Shown in pieces: positions 25,766 to 33,006 of a stretch of DNA of 64,000 bases (position 1 is the first letter of the stretch; each line of letters starts with the position of its first letter). The stretch lies in contig NZ_JAKWBE010000011.1 of assembly GCF_022513565.1 (NCBI RefSeq), positions 186,001-250,000 on the forward strand, given 5' to 3'. The position numbers and the translations under genes were made by a program. The notes under the pieces are model-generated. The model saw nothing but the letters and a program-made list of their open reading frames with translations, was not told the DNA's origin and did not search any database. The DNA is from Streptomyces gilvus (GTDB lineage: Bacteria > Actinomycetota > Actinomycetes > Streptomycetales > Streptomycetaceae).

Positions 25766-25835
25766 CTCGCAGAGTAGAACCAAGACTGCTAGTCGCAGGT
25801 TTTCTGTTGACTCGCAGTTTTTCTGCGGGTAGCTT
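25766..25835 (+). promoter_or_regulatory. Promoter of the element's rep operon with operator-like repeats
   Basis: TTGACT (25807-25812), a 17-bp spacer and TAGCTT (25830-25835) make a good vegetative promoter for the gene at 25929. The spacer contains the palindrome CGCAG-TTTTT-CTGCG (25813-25827). A second inverted pair CTGC...GCAG lies at 25786-25798 and a further CTCGCAG at 25766-25772. Repeated GCAG half-sites in the divergent gap suggest control by the element's HTH regulator. Confidence 0.65.
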
Positions 25836-25928
25836 CGAGAGTGCCGGACAACAAGGCGCCCCGGACCGTGCGCATCCGCCAAGATCACGACACAGTCCGG
25901 GGCTGATCCCACTAGGGGAGGCTCCATC

Positions 25929-26438
25929 ATGCCTGCAACGTTGGTTGCTCCGCACTTGCCGTCGGCCGTGTTACTCGAAGAGCTGGAGGCCATGGAGCGC
26001 GCGGTCGCGCTGTACGCCTCGGACATGCCGAATGGCTACCTCTTGCAGGGGTCGCAGGACGCGGCCGTGGTCGGCTGGATCAATCAGGGCGTCGCTCGTC
26101 TCGGTCGTGAAGAGATCCGCCTGCGCGCGTCCCATCTGCTCGGTCACCGCTTGCTGTGGCTGCGCGACATGACCACCCCGGAGATCAACCGCCGTCACAA
26201 GAAGCGGTTTCCCTCCAAGCGGCGCCTGGGCCTCGCGGAATCTCTGGCGGCGATCACCATCGGGTGGACCGCTCCTGCCCCGGCCGCGCGGAACCTCCCG
26301 GCCGTGATCGACGGTCCGTGCCCGAGGTGCGATGACGCCGGGAAGCTCTGGGTCAACCAGGTCATCGACGACGCCTCCGGCTGGTACGAGGAGGGCTACG
26401 TCCCGTGCTGGGTGTGCCAGGGCGGGGGTGCCGAGTGA
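25929..26438 (+). CDS. Element protein with C-terminal zinc-ribbon-like motif; carries a TTA codon
   Basis: 169 aa, family not recognised. The N-terminal part is helical and acidic (LLEELEAMERAVALYASDMPNGYLLQG). A basic patch (INRRHKKRFPSKRRLG) follows. The C-terminus has two Cys pairs, CPRCDDAGK and CWVCQGG, spaced like a zinc ribbon or DnaJ-type finger. Codon 15 (25971-25973) is TTA, rare in Streptomyces and dependent on the bldA tRNA. First gene of the rep-xis-int operon; its stop overlaps the GTG of the next ORF. Similar proteins commonly precede rep in AICEs (general knowledge), and DNA binding is a guess. Confidence 0.75.
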   Translation: MPATLVAPHLPSAVLLEELEAMERAVALYASDMPNGYLLQGSQDAAVVGWINQGVARLGREEIRLRASHLLGHRLLWLRDMTTPEINRRHKKRFPSKRRLGLAESLAAITIGWTAPAPAARNLPAVIDGPCPRCDDAGKLWVNQVIDDASGWYEEGYVPCWVCQGGGAE

Positions 26439-26647
26439 CCTACTTCGAAGATCCCCTGCACGCGCAGGAAGCCGCGGACGAAGAGCGCGCCGGTCGGATC
26501 AACGTGTGGCTGGATCGGCACGACGTCAGGCCGTACACCCACTTCTTCACTGTGATCAACGATGCGATGTACGCGGAGGACGACGCCAAGCTTCGCGGAC
26601 TGTATCCGCCCCTCGGACACGGCTACCCGAGGGAGGACTACCTGTGA
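26435..26647 (+). CDS. Small acidic element protein
   Basis: 70 aa, VTYFEDPLHAQEAADEERAG...NVWLDRHDVRPYTHFFTVINDAMYAEDD, ending HGYPREDYL. No family recognised. It is bounded by 4-base stop-start overlaps on both sides (GTGA at 26435 and at 26644), so it is translated as part of the operon. It may assist the replication initiator that follows. Confidence 0.75.
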   Translation: MTYFEDPLHAQEAADEERAGRINVWLDRHDVRPYTHFFTVINDAMYAEDDAKLRGLYPPLGHGYPREDYL

Positions 26648-28065
26648 CGGAGTTCCCCGTCGCCCCTGAGGCCGTGGCCGGTGCTGCGGCCTCCTTGGGC
26701 ACCGACCCGATCACCCTCGCGGACATGCTTCGGGTGGCCAACTCGCCCGGCTTTGACCGCTGGCAGGAACAGGTCCGCCGTACCGGTGGCTGCGCGCACC
26801 CGATCCGGCTTCAAGGCCAGACGGTCACCCGTGATGCGAAGACCGGTGACGTTCTCTACTCGTACAGCACCGACGGTGAGCCGGGCGGCATGCTGCGGGT
26901 GGCCTGCGGTAATCGCCGTGCCTCGCGCTGCCCGGCCTGTGCTTGGACCTACGCCGGGGATACGTACCACCTGATCCGTGCCGGGATCACCGGTGACCTC
27001 AATAAGGGTGTCTCACCGGTCGTGCGGGATCACCCCCGGGTCTTCGCCACGCTCACCGCGCCCTCGTTCGGGCCCGTGCACAACCGGCCGGACTCCGGAC
27101 GCTGCCGCTGCGGGAGCTCCCACGCGGAGGACGATCCCGCTCTCGGTACGGCGCTCAACCCGGACCGGTACGACTACGCCGGGGCGGTCCTCTGGAACAA
27201 CTTCGCCGGGGACCTGTGGCGCCGGTTCACCATCTACCTCCGCCGGGAGATCGCGCACCGTGCGGGCCTCACGCAGTCGGCCCTGAAGGAGGTGTGCCGG
27301 GTCTCCTTCGGCAAGGTCGCGGAGTTCCAGAAGCGGGGCGCCGTGCACTTCCACGCCGTTGTGCGCCTCGACGGTCCCGACGGGCCCGACACCGCTCCGC
27401 CGGCGTGGGCCACGATCGCTCTCCTGGACGGCGCGATCCGTGCCGCTGCCGGTCGGGTCTCTGTGCCGGTGCCTGCTTCCGGTGACTTCCCCGCGCGGGT
27501 GCTGCGGTGGGGCTCTCAGGTCGACGTGCAGGCGATCGGCGCCTTTGGGAGTGAGGAGTTGACCGAAGCGGCGGTGGCCTCCTACGTGGCCAAGTACGCC
27601 ACCAAGGCGGCGGAGACCACGGGCACGGTGGATCACCGGATCGGGGAGCTGGGAGAACTTGACAAGCTGCCGCTGCCTGCGCACACCCGGCGTCTGATCG
27701 AAGCCTGCTGGGATCTCGACGACGCCTACCCGGACCGGATGCTGGCGCGGTGGGCTCACATGCTCGGCTTCCGCGGGCACTTCTCGACCAAGTCCCGCCG
27801 CTACTCCACCACCCTGGGCGCCCTCCGGCAGGTGCGGGCCGACTACCGCGCCCGCCAGGAACGCCGTGAGCGAGGCCTGTCCGAGGACCTTGACGACTCG
27901 GAGGGCTCCACGCTCGTGCTCGCCCACTGGACCTACGCCGGACAGGGCCACACGCCGGGAGAGTCCTGGCTGGCCGAATCGATCGCAAAGGACATCCGAC
28001 TGAACCGAGAGATCGCACGCGAAGCCCTGCAAGACCAACTCGAATGGGAGGAAGCCGCAGCATGA
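26644..28065 (+). CDS. Replication initiator, RepSA-like (HUH rolling-circle type)
   Basis: 473 aa. Rolling-circle replication initiator of actinomycete integrative elements. Visible motifs: FATLTAPSFG (134-143), metal-binding HFH in GAVHFHAVVRLDG (235-237) and the catalytic region YVAKYATK (Tyr314, Lys317, Tyr318). A Cys-rich segment CGNRRASRCPACAW (88-101) and CRCGSS resemble a zinc finger. It would nick the plus origin of the excised circle. The GTG start overlaps the preceding stop, and its own stop overlaps the xis start (ATGA). Confidence 0.92.
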   Translation: MTEFPVAPEAVAGAAASLGTDPITLADMLRVANSPGFDRWQEQVRRTGGCAHPIRLQGQTVTRDAKTGDVLYSYSTDGEPGGMLRVACGNRRASRCPACAWTYAGDTYHLIRAGITGDLNKGVSPVVRDHPRVFATLTAPSFGPVHNRPDSGRCRCGSSHAEDDPALGTALNPDRYDYAGAVLWNNFAGDLWRRFTIYLRREIAHRAGLTQSALKEVCRVSFGKVAEFQKRGAVHFHAVVRLDGPDGPDTAPPAWATIALLDGAIRAAAGRVSVPVPASGDFPARVLRWGSQVDVQAIGAFGSEELTEAAVASYVAKYATKAAETTGTVDHRIGELGELDKLPLPAHTRRLIEACWDLDDAYPDRMLARWAHMLGFRGHFSTKSRRYSTTLGALRQVRADYRARQERRERGLSEDLDDSEGSTLVLAHWTYAGQGHTPGESWLAESIAKDIRLNREIAREALQDQLEWEEAAA

Positions 28066-28271
28066 CGACGGCTGTGATCACGCGCAAGTGGTACACCACG
28101 GCAGAGGTCGCCGAGATGCTCGGCTATGGCCTCTCAAAGACCAAGATGCTGGTGCTCACCGGGGAGATTCGCTCCATCAAGGACGGCCGCAACCGCCGCA
28201 TCCTGCCTCGCTACGTGGACGAATACGTCGAACGCCGTGCCCAGGAAGCAGAAGCGGAGTGGTCGGCATGA
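28062..28271 (+). CDS. xis: Excisionase (winged HTH, MerR/HTH_17 type)
   Basis: 69 aa. KWYTTAEVAEMLGYGLSKTKMLVLTGEIRSIKDGRNRRILPRYVDEYVERR is a canonical HTH_17 excisionase domain. It bends the attachment site so that the integrase excises the element. The ATG at 28062 overlaps the rep stop and its stop overlaps the integrase ATG, the usual rep-xis-int coupling. Confidence 0.92.
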   Translation: MTTAVITRKWYTTAEVAEMLGYGLSKTKMLVLTGEIRSIKDGRNRRILPRYVDEYVERRAQEAEAEWSA

Positions 28272-29491
28272 GCGGCAAGCGTGGCAACGGCGAAGGCTCG
28301 ATCTACCCGTACAAGAACGGCTTCGCCGCGTACGCCTGGGTCACCACCCCCGAGGGCAACCGCAAGCGGAAGTACGTCTATGGCAAGACTCGCGAAGAGG
28401 TCCACGACAAGTGGATCAAACTGCACGCTGAGGCGAAGGAAGGGCCGGTGGTCACCTCGACACCGACCTTGGCGCAGTACCTCACGCGGTGGCTGCGGGA
28501 GGTCGTAGAGCCTGATCTGAAGCCCAAGACGGCCGAGACCTACGCCATGCATGTCCGGCTCTACATCGTGCCGGGGCTGGGCTCGAAGCGGCTCGACAAG
28601 CTCACCGTGCGAGACGTGCGGAGCTGGGTGAACACCCTTCTGGAACAGTGCCAGTGCTGCGCCCAGGGCCTCGACGCGAAGCGGGACACGGCTCGTTGCT
28701 GTGCGGCCGGCGCCTGCTGTGAGCGCATCCCATCTCGCCGCACGGTCCAGGATGCCCGCGCGGTCCTGCGGTCAGCCTTGACCAACGCCATGACGGAAGA
28801 GCTGATCTCGAAGAACGTGGCGGGTCTGGTCAAGGTGCGATCGGCGCGGAAGACGAAGCGGCACCCGTGGTCCGTGGAAGAGGCCCGGCAGTTCCTCGAA
28901 GCATCGAGCGCGGCGCATGATCCGCTGTACGCGGCGTATGTCCTCATCCTGGTCCTCGGCTTCCGGCGCGGCGAGGTGCTGGGCCTCACCTGGGAGAACG
29001 TGAACCTGGACGCCGGAGAGATCACGGTGCAGATGCAGCTACAGCGGATCAACCGGCGCCTGGTCCATGACGAGACCAAGACCGAGGCGTCCACGGCCAC
29101 GCTTCCGCTGCCGCAGATCTGCGTCACGGCGCTACAACTCCGCCTGAAGGAAAGAGAGTTGGCGAAGCAAGCCGCTGGTGAGCTGTGGACCGAATCCGAC
29201 TTCGTGTTCACCACGCGCTACGGCACGCCGTACGAACCCCGCAACTTCAACCGGCTGTTCGTCGCTCGGTCGGCTCGCGCCGGCGTCCGCCGCATCCGTC
29301 TGCACGACACCCGGCACACCTGCGGCTCGCTGCTTGCAGCCCTCGACGTGCACCCCCGAGTCGCGATGCAGATCCTTCGCCATAGCAAGATCGCGGTGAC
29401 GATGGAGGTCTACACGCACGTCCCGTCCGAGTCGACCCGGCGGGCACTTCGCAAGCTGGGCAAGCACCTTGGGAAGCAAGATCCAAAGTAG
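28268..29491 (+). CDS. int: Tyrosine-type site-specific integrase
   Basis: 407 aa. An N-terminal arm-binding domain (about 10-60: GSIYPYKNGFAAYAWVTTPEGNRKRKYVYGKTREE), a SAM-like core-binding domain (about 65-185) and the catalytic domain. Catalytic residues: Arg233 (GFRRGE), His346 and Arg349 (LHDTRH), His372 (LRHSKI), Tyr382 (VYTHV), with a beta-hairpin Lys near 271. The core-binding domain carries a Cys-rich insertion (C128, C130, C131, C144, C145, C150, C151). It recombines the tRNA-Ala 3' end with attP. The gene ends 71 bp from attR. Confidence 0.95.
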   Translation: MSGKRGNGEGSIYPYKNGFAAYAWVTTPEGNRKRKYVYGKTREEVHDKWIKLHAEAKEGPVVTSTPTLAQYLTRWLREVVEPDLKPKTAETYAMHVRLYIVPGLGSKRLDKLTVRDVRSWVNTLLEQCQCCAQGLDAKRDTARCCAAGACCERIPSRRTVQDARAVLRSALTNAMTEELISKNVAGLVKVRSARKTKRHPWSVEEARQFLEASSAAHDPLYAAYVLILVLGFRRGEVLGLTWENVNLDAGEITVQMQLQRINRRLVHDETKTEASTATLPLPQICVTALQLRLKERELAKQAAGELWTESDFVFTTRYGTPYEPRNFNRLFVARSARAGVRRIRLHDTRHTCGSLLAALDVHPRVAMQILRHSKIAVTMEVYTHVPSESTRRALRKLGKHLGKQDPK

Positions 29492-29516
29492 TTGCTGTAC
29501 TTAGCTGCTGTACGGC
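29491..29516 (+). promoter_or_regulatory. Right integrase arm-type site candidate
   Basis: GTTGCTGTACTTAGCTGCTG then TACGGCA: the same sequence as at 23738-23764 except two substitutions, same orientation, starting at the last base of the integrase stop codon and 47 bp from attR. Confidence 0.6.
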
Positions 29517-29520
29517 ATGC

Positions 29521-29556
29521 CAAAGCCCCTGTCGGTGATCACCAACAGGGGCTTTG
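29521..29556. terminator. Element-borne bidirectional terminator
   Basis: CAAAGCCCCTGT (29521-29532) and ACAGGGGCTTTG (29545-29556): perfect 12-bp arms with a 12-nt loop. It lies between the integrase stop and attR and can end both the rightward int operon and the leftward tRNA-Ala transcript. Confidence 0.88.
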
Positions 29557-29562
29557 AGCTGC

Positions 29563-29606
29563 GTGGACCTGAGGGGATTTGAACCCCTGGCCCCCTCGAT
29601 GCGAAC
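29563..29606. repeat. attR: 44-bp repeat within the intact tRNA-Ala
   Basis: Exact copy of 23612-23655. Here it continues to the right into the 5' half of the tRNA, so integration restored a complete tRNA gene with an element-donated 3' half. Confidence 0.95.
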
Positions 29607-29637
29607 GAGGTGCGCTACCGGACTGCGCCACAGGCCC
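29564..29637 (-). tRNA. tRNA-Ala (anticodon CGC)
   Basis: 74 nt on the minus strand. Acceptor GGGCCTG pairs with CAGGTCC and includes G3-U70, the alanine identity pair. The D-arm is GCGC/GCGC. The anticodon stem CCTCG/CGAGG encloses the loop TTCGCAT, giving anticodon CGC (codon GCG). The T-arm is AGGGG-TTCAAAT-CCCCT. Discriminator A; CCA is not encoded. It is the integration target of the element to its left. Confidence 0.95.
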
Positions 29638-29776
29638 TTGCAACGAGTGAAACTCTAGCACCCCGATCCGCGTGCTTGGAAATCCGTTCCCGGCCGGGTG
29701 GAGGGCAGCGGCACAGGTGGGACGGGCGGGAGAGACCGCGGGGTGCGGGGCCGGCGAAGGCGCTCGGGGCCGTCGG

Positions 29777-31021
29777 CTACTCGTTGGCGGCCTTCGGCCG
29801 GTCCCCGTCCTCGTACTGGTCGAACAGCGGCGTACGCCCCCGCTCGCGCGCCCGGCGCGCGGAGGCCGCCCGGCGGGCGTCGCTGCGCCCGTCATCCTCG
29901 GCCCTGTCCTCCGCGTCGGCCCCCGGCGCCTCCACGCCGTCCCGGTGCTCGGCCGCGGCGGCGTCCTGCGTCTCCTGGTCCGGGGCCACGGCACTCGACC
30001 GCGCCGAGCTCCACGCGTCCGGCGCCCCGAGGTCCACGTCAGAGGTCGCCCGCGGAGCGACCGGCGCGGTCACGTACGTCGGCAGCGGCACCGGTACCGG
30101 GTCCCAGCTGTCCCCGTGCCCCGGCCGCCGCTGCCGCTCGCGCTGCTGGTCGACCCACTCGGCGTGGTCGGTCTGCTCGACGAGGGCGCGCCGGTCGGCG
30201 GCCAGCGCGGACAGCCCGGGGTCGGCCTCCGGCTCCGGGCCCTCCTCGGGCTCGTCGACCGGTGACTCGACGGTGGGGCGGCGGCGCGGCTGGCGGGCGC
30301 GCTCGCGCAGGTGCTGCGCGGCGACCTCGGCCCGGCGCCGGTCCATCTGGAAGGCGAAGCGCCGGCGCTCCTGGGCGCGCAGGTAGGCGATGTACCCGCT
30401 GAGCAGTACGGCGGGCACGCCGGGCGCCCACAGGAACGCCAGGCCTCCGACGGCGGCGACGATCGCGCCGAGCGTGAAGGCGAGGAAGAGCATCACGGTG
30501 GTGCGCCGACGGCGCGCGAGCACCTTGGTACGCCGGGCGCGCGCGGCGGCGGCTTCCTGCGCGGGTGTGCGCCGCGCGCTCGGCACTCGCTTCCGCGCCG
30601 GCGCGGAGTCGCCCGACCGGTGGTGTGCGGAGGCGGCGCGGGCGGGCGCGGAACTTGATCCGGACTCCGGCGCTTCCGACCTGTCGCGCGCCGGTTGCGC
30701 ACGCCCCGACGCCGGCGCCTGCACGTCCGCGCGCGCCTGCGGGCGGGTCGGAGGCATGGCGAAGGCCCGGACGTCCACCGAGTCGGTGATCGCGTCCGGT
30801 GCGTCCGCGCCGGGCTCCCCCTCTTCGGCGGAGCGCGCGCGCAGGTCCCTGGCGTACCGACGCTCCATGCCCGCTCGTCCGGACAGCAACCGGATGGCGG
30901 TGCTGAAGCGTTCCGTCGGACGGGCCTCGTTCAGCTCGTCCTGCCTACGGAGCCACATCGGCACCAAGTAGGCGGCCCAGGCCCCGACAATGACTGCGTA
31001 GATGAGGCCGCTGCTGCTCAC
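29777..31021 (-). CDS. sepX: SepX/GlpR-type membrane protein of the actinobacterial divisome
   Basis: 414 aa. An N-terminal membrane helix LIYAVIVGAWAAYLVPMWLRRQDELNEA is followed by a long Arg/Ala/Ser-rich disordered cytoplasmic segment, then two adjacent helices VMLFLAFTLGAIVAAVGGLAFLW and VPAVLLSGYIAYL near residues 175-220, and a charged C-terminal tail (to YEDGDRPKAANE). This architecture and the neighbourhood galU-moeA/glp-rimJ match SepX of Streptomyces and GlpR of corynebacteria, which stabilise Z-rings and bind the MoeA-like Glp. The GTG at 31021 opens MSSSGLIYAV. A GTGTC (GACAC on the coding strand), the WhiA core motif, lies at 31073-31077, but five bases alone prove nothing. Confidence 0.82.
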   Translation of the reverse strand: MSSSGLIYAVIVGAWAAYLVPMWLRRQDELNEARPTERFSTAIRLLSGRAGMERRYARDLRARSAEEGEPGADAPDAITDSVDVRAFAMPPTRPQARADVQAPASGRAQPARDRSEAPESGSSSAPARAASAHHRSGDSAPARKRVPSARRTPAQEAAAARARRTKVLARRRRTTVMLFLAFTLGAIVAAVGGLAFLWAPGVPAVLLSGYIAYLRAQERRRFAFQMDRRRAEVAAQHLRERARQPRRRPTVESPVDEPEEGPEPEADPGLSALAADRRALVEQTDHAEWVDQQRERQRRPGHGDSWDPVPVPLPTYVTAPVAPRATSDVDLGAPDAWSSARSSAVAPDQETQDAAAAEHRDGVEAPGADAEDRAEDDGRSDARRAASARRARERGRTPLFDQYEDGDRPKAANE

Positions 31022-31198
31022 GCCTCACACGGTAGAGGGGTTTGCGTGAGGCCATCCGCCAATTGGGCCGGTGTGTCGCACGATCTGGCTGATATTTCGA
31101 ACTTTTTTTGTGACCGATGCGATCAGCCGGTCGCCGGGGCCGGGAATTTAATGCCGTGAGACGGTCGCCGAGCGATCAATTTCGAACACGCATTCAAT

Positions 31199-31804
31199 TT
31201 ATGCGGGATTCCTCCGCTGGGAGGCTGCCCGCTTCCAGCGGCTGAGCAACCCGTCCGGGACCTCTTCCGCGGTGAGCGCGAACACGAGATGGTCGCGCCA
31301 GGCTCCGTCGATGTGGAGATAACGCGGCCTGAGTCCCTCCTCGCGGAATCCGAGTTTCTCCACGACCCGCCGGCTCGGCCCGTTCTCGGGGCGAATGCAG
31401 ACCTCGATGCGGTGCAGACCGACGGCCCGGAAACAGTGGTCCACGACGAGCGCCACGGACGTCGGCATGACTCCGCGGCCGGCCACCGCCTCGTCCACCC
31501 AGTAACCGATGTGCCCGGAACACATGGAGCCCCAGGTGATGCCGGCGACCGTCAACTGCCCGACGAGCCGCCCCTGGTACTCGATGACGAACGGCAGCAT
31601 CCGGCCCGCGTTCGCCTCCGAGCGCAGGTGCCGGACCATCTGACGGTAGGTCGGCCGGTGCGCGATGGGGCCGCTGGGCGTGGGCGGCGGAATGGTCGCC
31701 TCCCAGGGGCGCAACCAGTCCCGGTTGCGCCGGTTGACCTCGCGCCACGCCCGCTGGTCGCGCAGTTTTATCGGCCTGAGGACGATGTCGCCGTCCGTCA
31801 GCAC
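31199..31804 (-). CDS. rimJ: RimJ/RimL-type GNAT acetyltransferase
   Basis: 201 aa GNAT protein of the ribosomal-protein-alanine acetyltransferase type: IVLRPIKLRDQRAWREV, GYWVDEAVAGRGVMPTSVALVVDHCF (acetyl-CoA loop) and RIEVCIRPENGPSRRVVEKLGFREEG are diagnostic. It acetylates protein N-termini or small amines. The GTG at 31804 follows 20 bp after the mogA stop. In actinobacteria a rimJ-like gene sits between moeA/glp and the sepX/glpR gene, as here, so a link to the divisome is possible though unproven. Confidence 0.88.
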   Translation of the reverse strand: MLTDGDIVLRPIKLRDQRAWREVNRRNRDWLRPWEATIPPPTPSGPIAHRPTYRQMVRHLRSEANAGRMLPFVIEYQGRLVGQLTVAGITWGSMCSGHIGYWVDEAVAGRGVMPTSVALVVDHCFRAVGLHRIEVCIRPENGPSRRVVEKLGFREEGLRPRYLHIDGAWRDHLVFALTAEEVPDGLLSRWKRAASQRRNPA

Positions 31805-31824
31805 GACGGGCCAGGATGGGCTGT

Positions 31825-32367
31825 TCAGCTCGCACCCCCACTGGTGGAGCCGGGTCTGGGGTGGTCGCCGCCCCGGATCTGGTCGACGGCGTGGACCAGC
31901 AGGGGTTCCAGGACGGCCAGTCCGTCCCGGACCCCGCCGGTGGAACCCGGCAGGTTGACGATCAGCGTGCGTCCCGCGACCCCGGCCAGACCCCGGGAGA
32001 GCGCGGCGGTCGGCACCTTCTCCCGTCCGAACGCCCTGACGGCCTCCGCGATGCCCGGCACCTCGTAGTCGATCACCCTGCGCGTCGCCTCGGGAGTGCG
32101 GTCGGTGGGCGATATGCCGGTGCCGCCGGTGGTCACGATCACGTCGTAGCCGGCCTCGGCGCCCGCGCGCAGGGCGGCCTCCACGGGGTCCCCGTCGGGG
32201 ACGACCCGCGGGCCGCCGACGGCGAACCCGAAGCCCTTGAGTCCCTCGGCGATCAGCGGGCCGCCCTTGTCCTCGTAGACACCGGCGGCGGCGCGGTTGG
32301 AGGCCGTGACGACGAGCGCGCTGTACGAGGCCCGCAGCGCGCCGCCGGTCGCGGGTTCGGGCGTCAT
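31825..32367 (-). CDS. mogA: Molybdenum cofactor biosynthesis protein, MogA/MoaB type
   Basis: 180 aa MoCF-domain protein that adenylylates molybdopterin before metal insertion. VVTASNRAAAGVYEDKGGPLI, DVIVTTGGTGISPTDRTPEA and TLIVNLPGSTGGVRDGL are the conserved blocks. The ATG at 32367 overlaps the moaC stop (ATGA), so moaC-mogA are translationally coupled. MoaB and MogA cannot be told apart here. Confidence 0.92.
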   Translation of the reverse strand: MTPEPATGGALRASYSALVVTASNRAAAGVYEDKGGPLIAEGLKGFGFAVGGPRVVPDGDPVEAALRAGAEAGYDVIVTTGGTGISPTDRTPEATRRVIDYEVPGIAEAVRAFGREKVPTAALSRGLAGVAGRTLIVNLPGSTGGVRDGLAVLEPLLVHAVDQIRGGDHPRPGSTSGGAS

Positions 32368-32876
32368 GTCCGGCTCCAGTGGCCCGACTTGCCGCCCGTC
32401 TTCTCCTCCACGCGCACGTCCGTGATGACCGCTCCCTTGTCGACCGCCTTGACCATGTCGATCACGGTGAGCGCGGCGACGGAGACCGCGGTGAGGGCCT
32501 CCATCTCGACGCCCGTGCGGTCCGTGGTCTTCACGGTGGCCCGGATCTCCACGGCGTCGTCCGCGACCGACAGGTCCAGTTTCACACCGGACACCGACAA
32601 CGGATGGCACAGCGGGATGAGATCCGGGGTGCGCTTGGCGCCCATGATCCCGGCGATGCGCGCGGTGGCGAGGGCGTCTCCCTTGGGTACTCCCTCACCG
32701 CGCAGCAACTCGATCACGCGCGGTGAGACGAGGACCCGGCCGCTGGCGCGGGCGGTGCGCGCGGTCACGTCCTTGCCGGACACGTCGACCATGCGGGCGG
32801 CGCCCGCCTCGTCGATGTGTGTCAGTCGGTCCTGCACAGACGGTCCGGGGGTCTCCCCCCGGGAAGGCACGGTCAT
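32364..32876 (-). CDS. moaC: Cyclic pyranopterin monophosphate synthase MoaC
   Basis: 170 aa. It converts the MoaA product to cyclic pyranopterin monophosphate. Family landmarks: ARMVDVSGKDVTARTA, IPLCHPLSVSGVKLDL and TGVEMEALTAVSVAALTVIDMVKAVDKGA. The ATG at 32876 gives a slightly long N-terminus. moaA, moaD and moaE are not nearby, so the cofactor pathway is split over the chromosome. Confidence 0.94.
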   Translation of the reverse strand: MTVPSRGETPGPSVQDRLTHIDEAGAARMVDVSGKDVTARTARASGRVLVSPRVIELLRGEGVPKGDALATARIAGIMGAKRTPDLIPLCHPLSVSGVKLDLSVADDAVEIRATVKTTDRTGVEMEALTAVSVAALTVIDMVKAVDKGAVITDVRVEEKTGGKSGHWSRT

Positions 32877-32990
32877 GGTGTGTGACGCTCCCGGTCCGGG
32901 CCCCTCGCGGTGCGGCGCGTGGGCCTGCTGTGCGCGACACGGTACGCCAAGTCGGCGCGGACGACGGAGCAGGACCGTCCCCCTGAGCGG

Positions 32991-33006
32991 CCCACGCGCG
33001 CGTGGG
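32991..33006. terminator. 16-bp perfect palindrome at the moeA stop
   Basis: CCCACGCGCGCGTGGG directly abuts the moeA stop codon (33007-33009). It could be a terminator or attenuator between moeA and moaC, whose starts are otherwise 130 bp apart. Confidence 0.45.

Larger units (their letters stand above)
23612..29606. mobile_element. AICE-like integrative element in tRNA-Ala(CGC), without transfer gene
   Basis: About 5,995 bp bounded by a 44-bp exact direct repeat (23612-23655 and 29563-29606) formed from the 3' half of a tRNA-Ala gene. The intact tRNA is at the right end, next to the integrase. Contents from left: a noncoding region with a large dyad, then leftward HTH/TPR regulator and ABM protein; rightward zinc-ribbon-like protein, 70-aa ORF, RepSA-like initiator, excisionase and integrase, all overlapping by 4 bases. 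Rep-xis-int is the hallmark of actinomycete integrative and conjugative elements (pSAM2, SLP1 class). The FtsK/SpoIIIE-type TraB translocase and the spread genes of that class are absent. Confidence 0.92.

Noticed and set aside
23612..29606. Prophage
   Set aside because: No capsid, terminase, portal or lysis genes; a RepSA-like initiator with xis-int indicates an AICE-type element.
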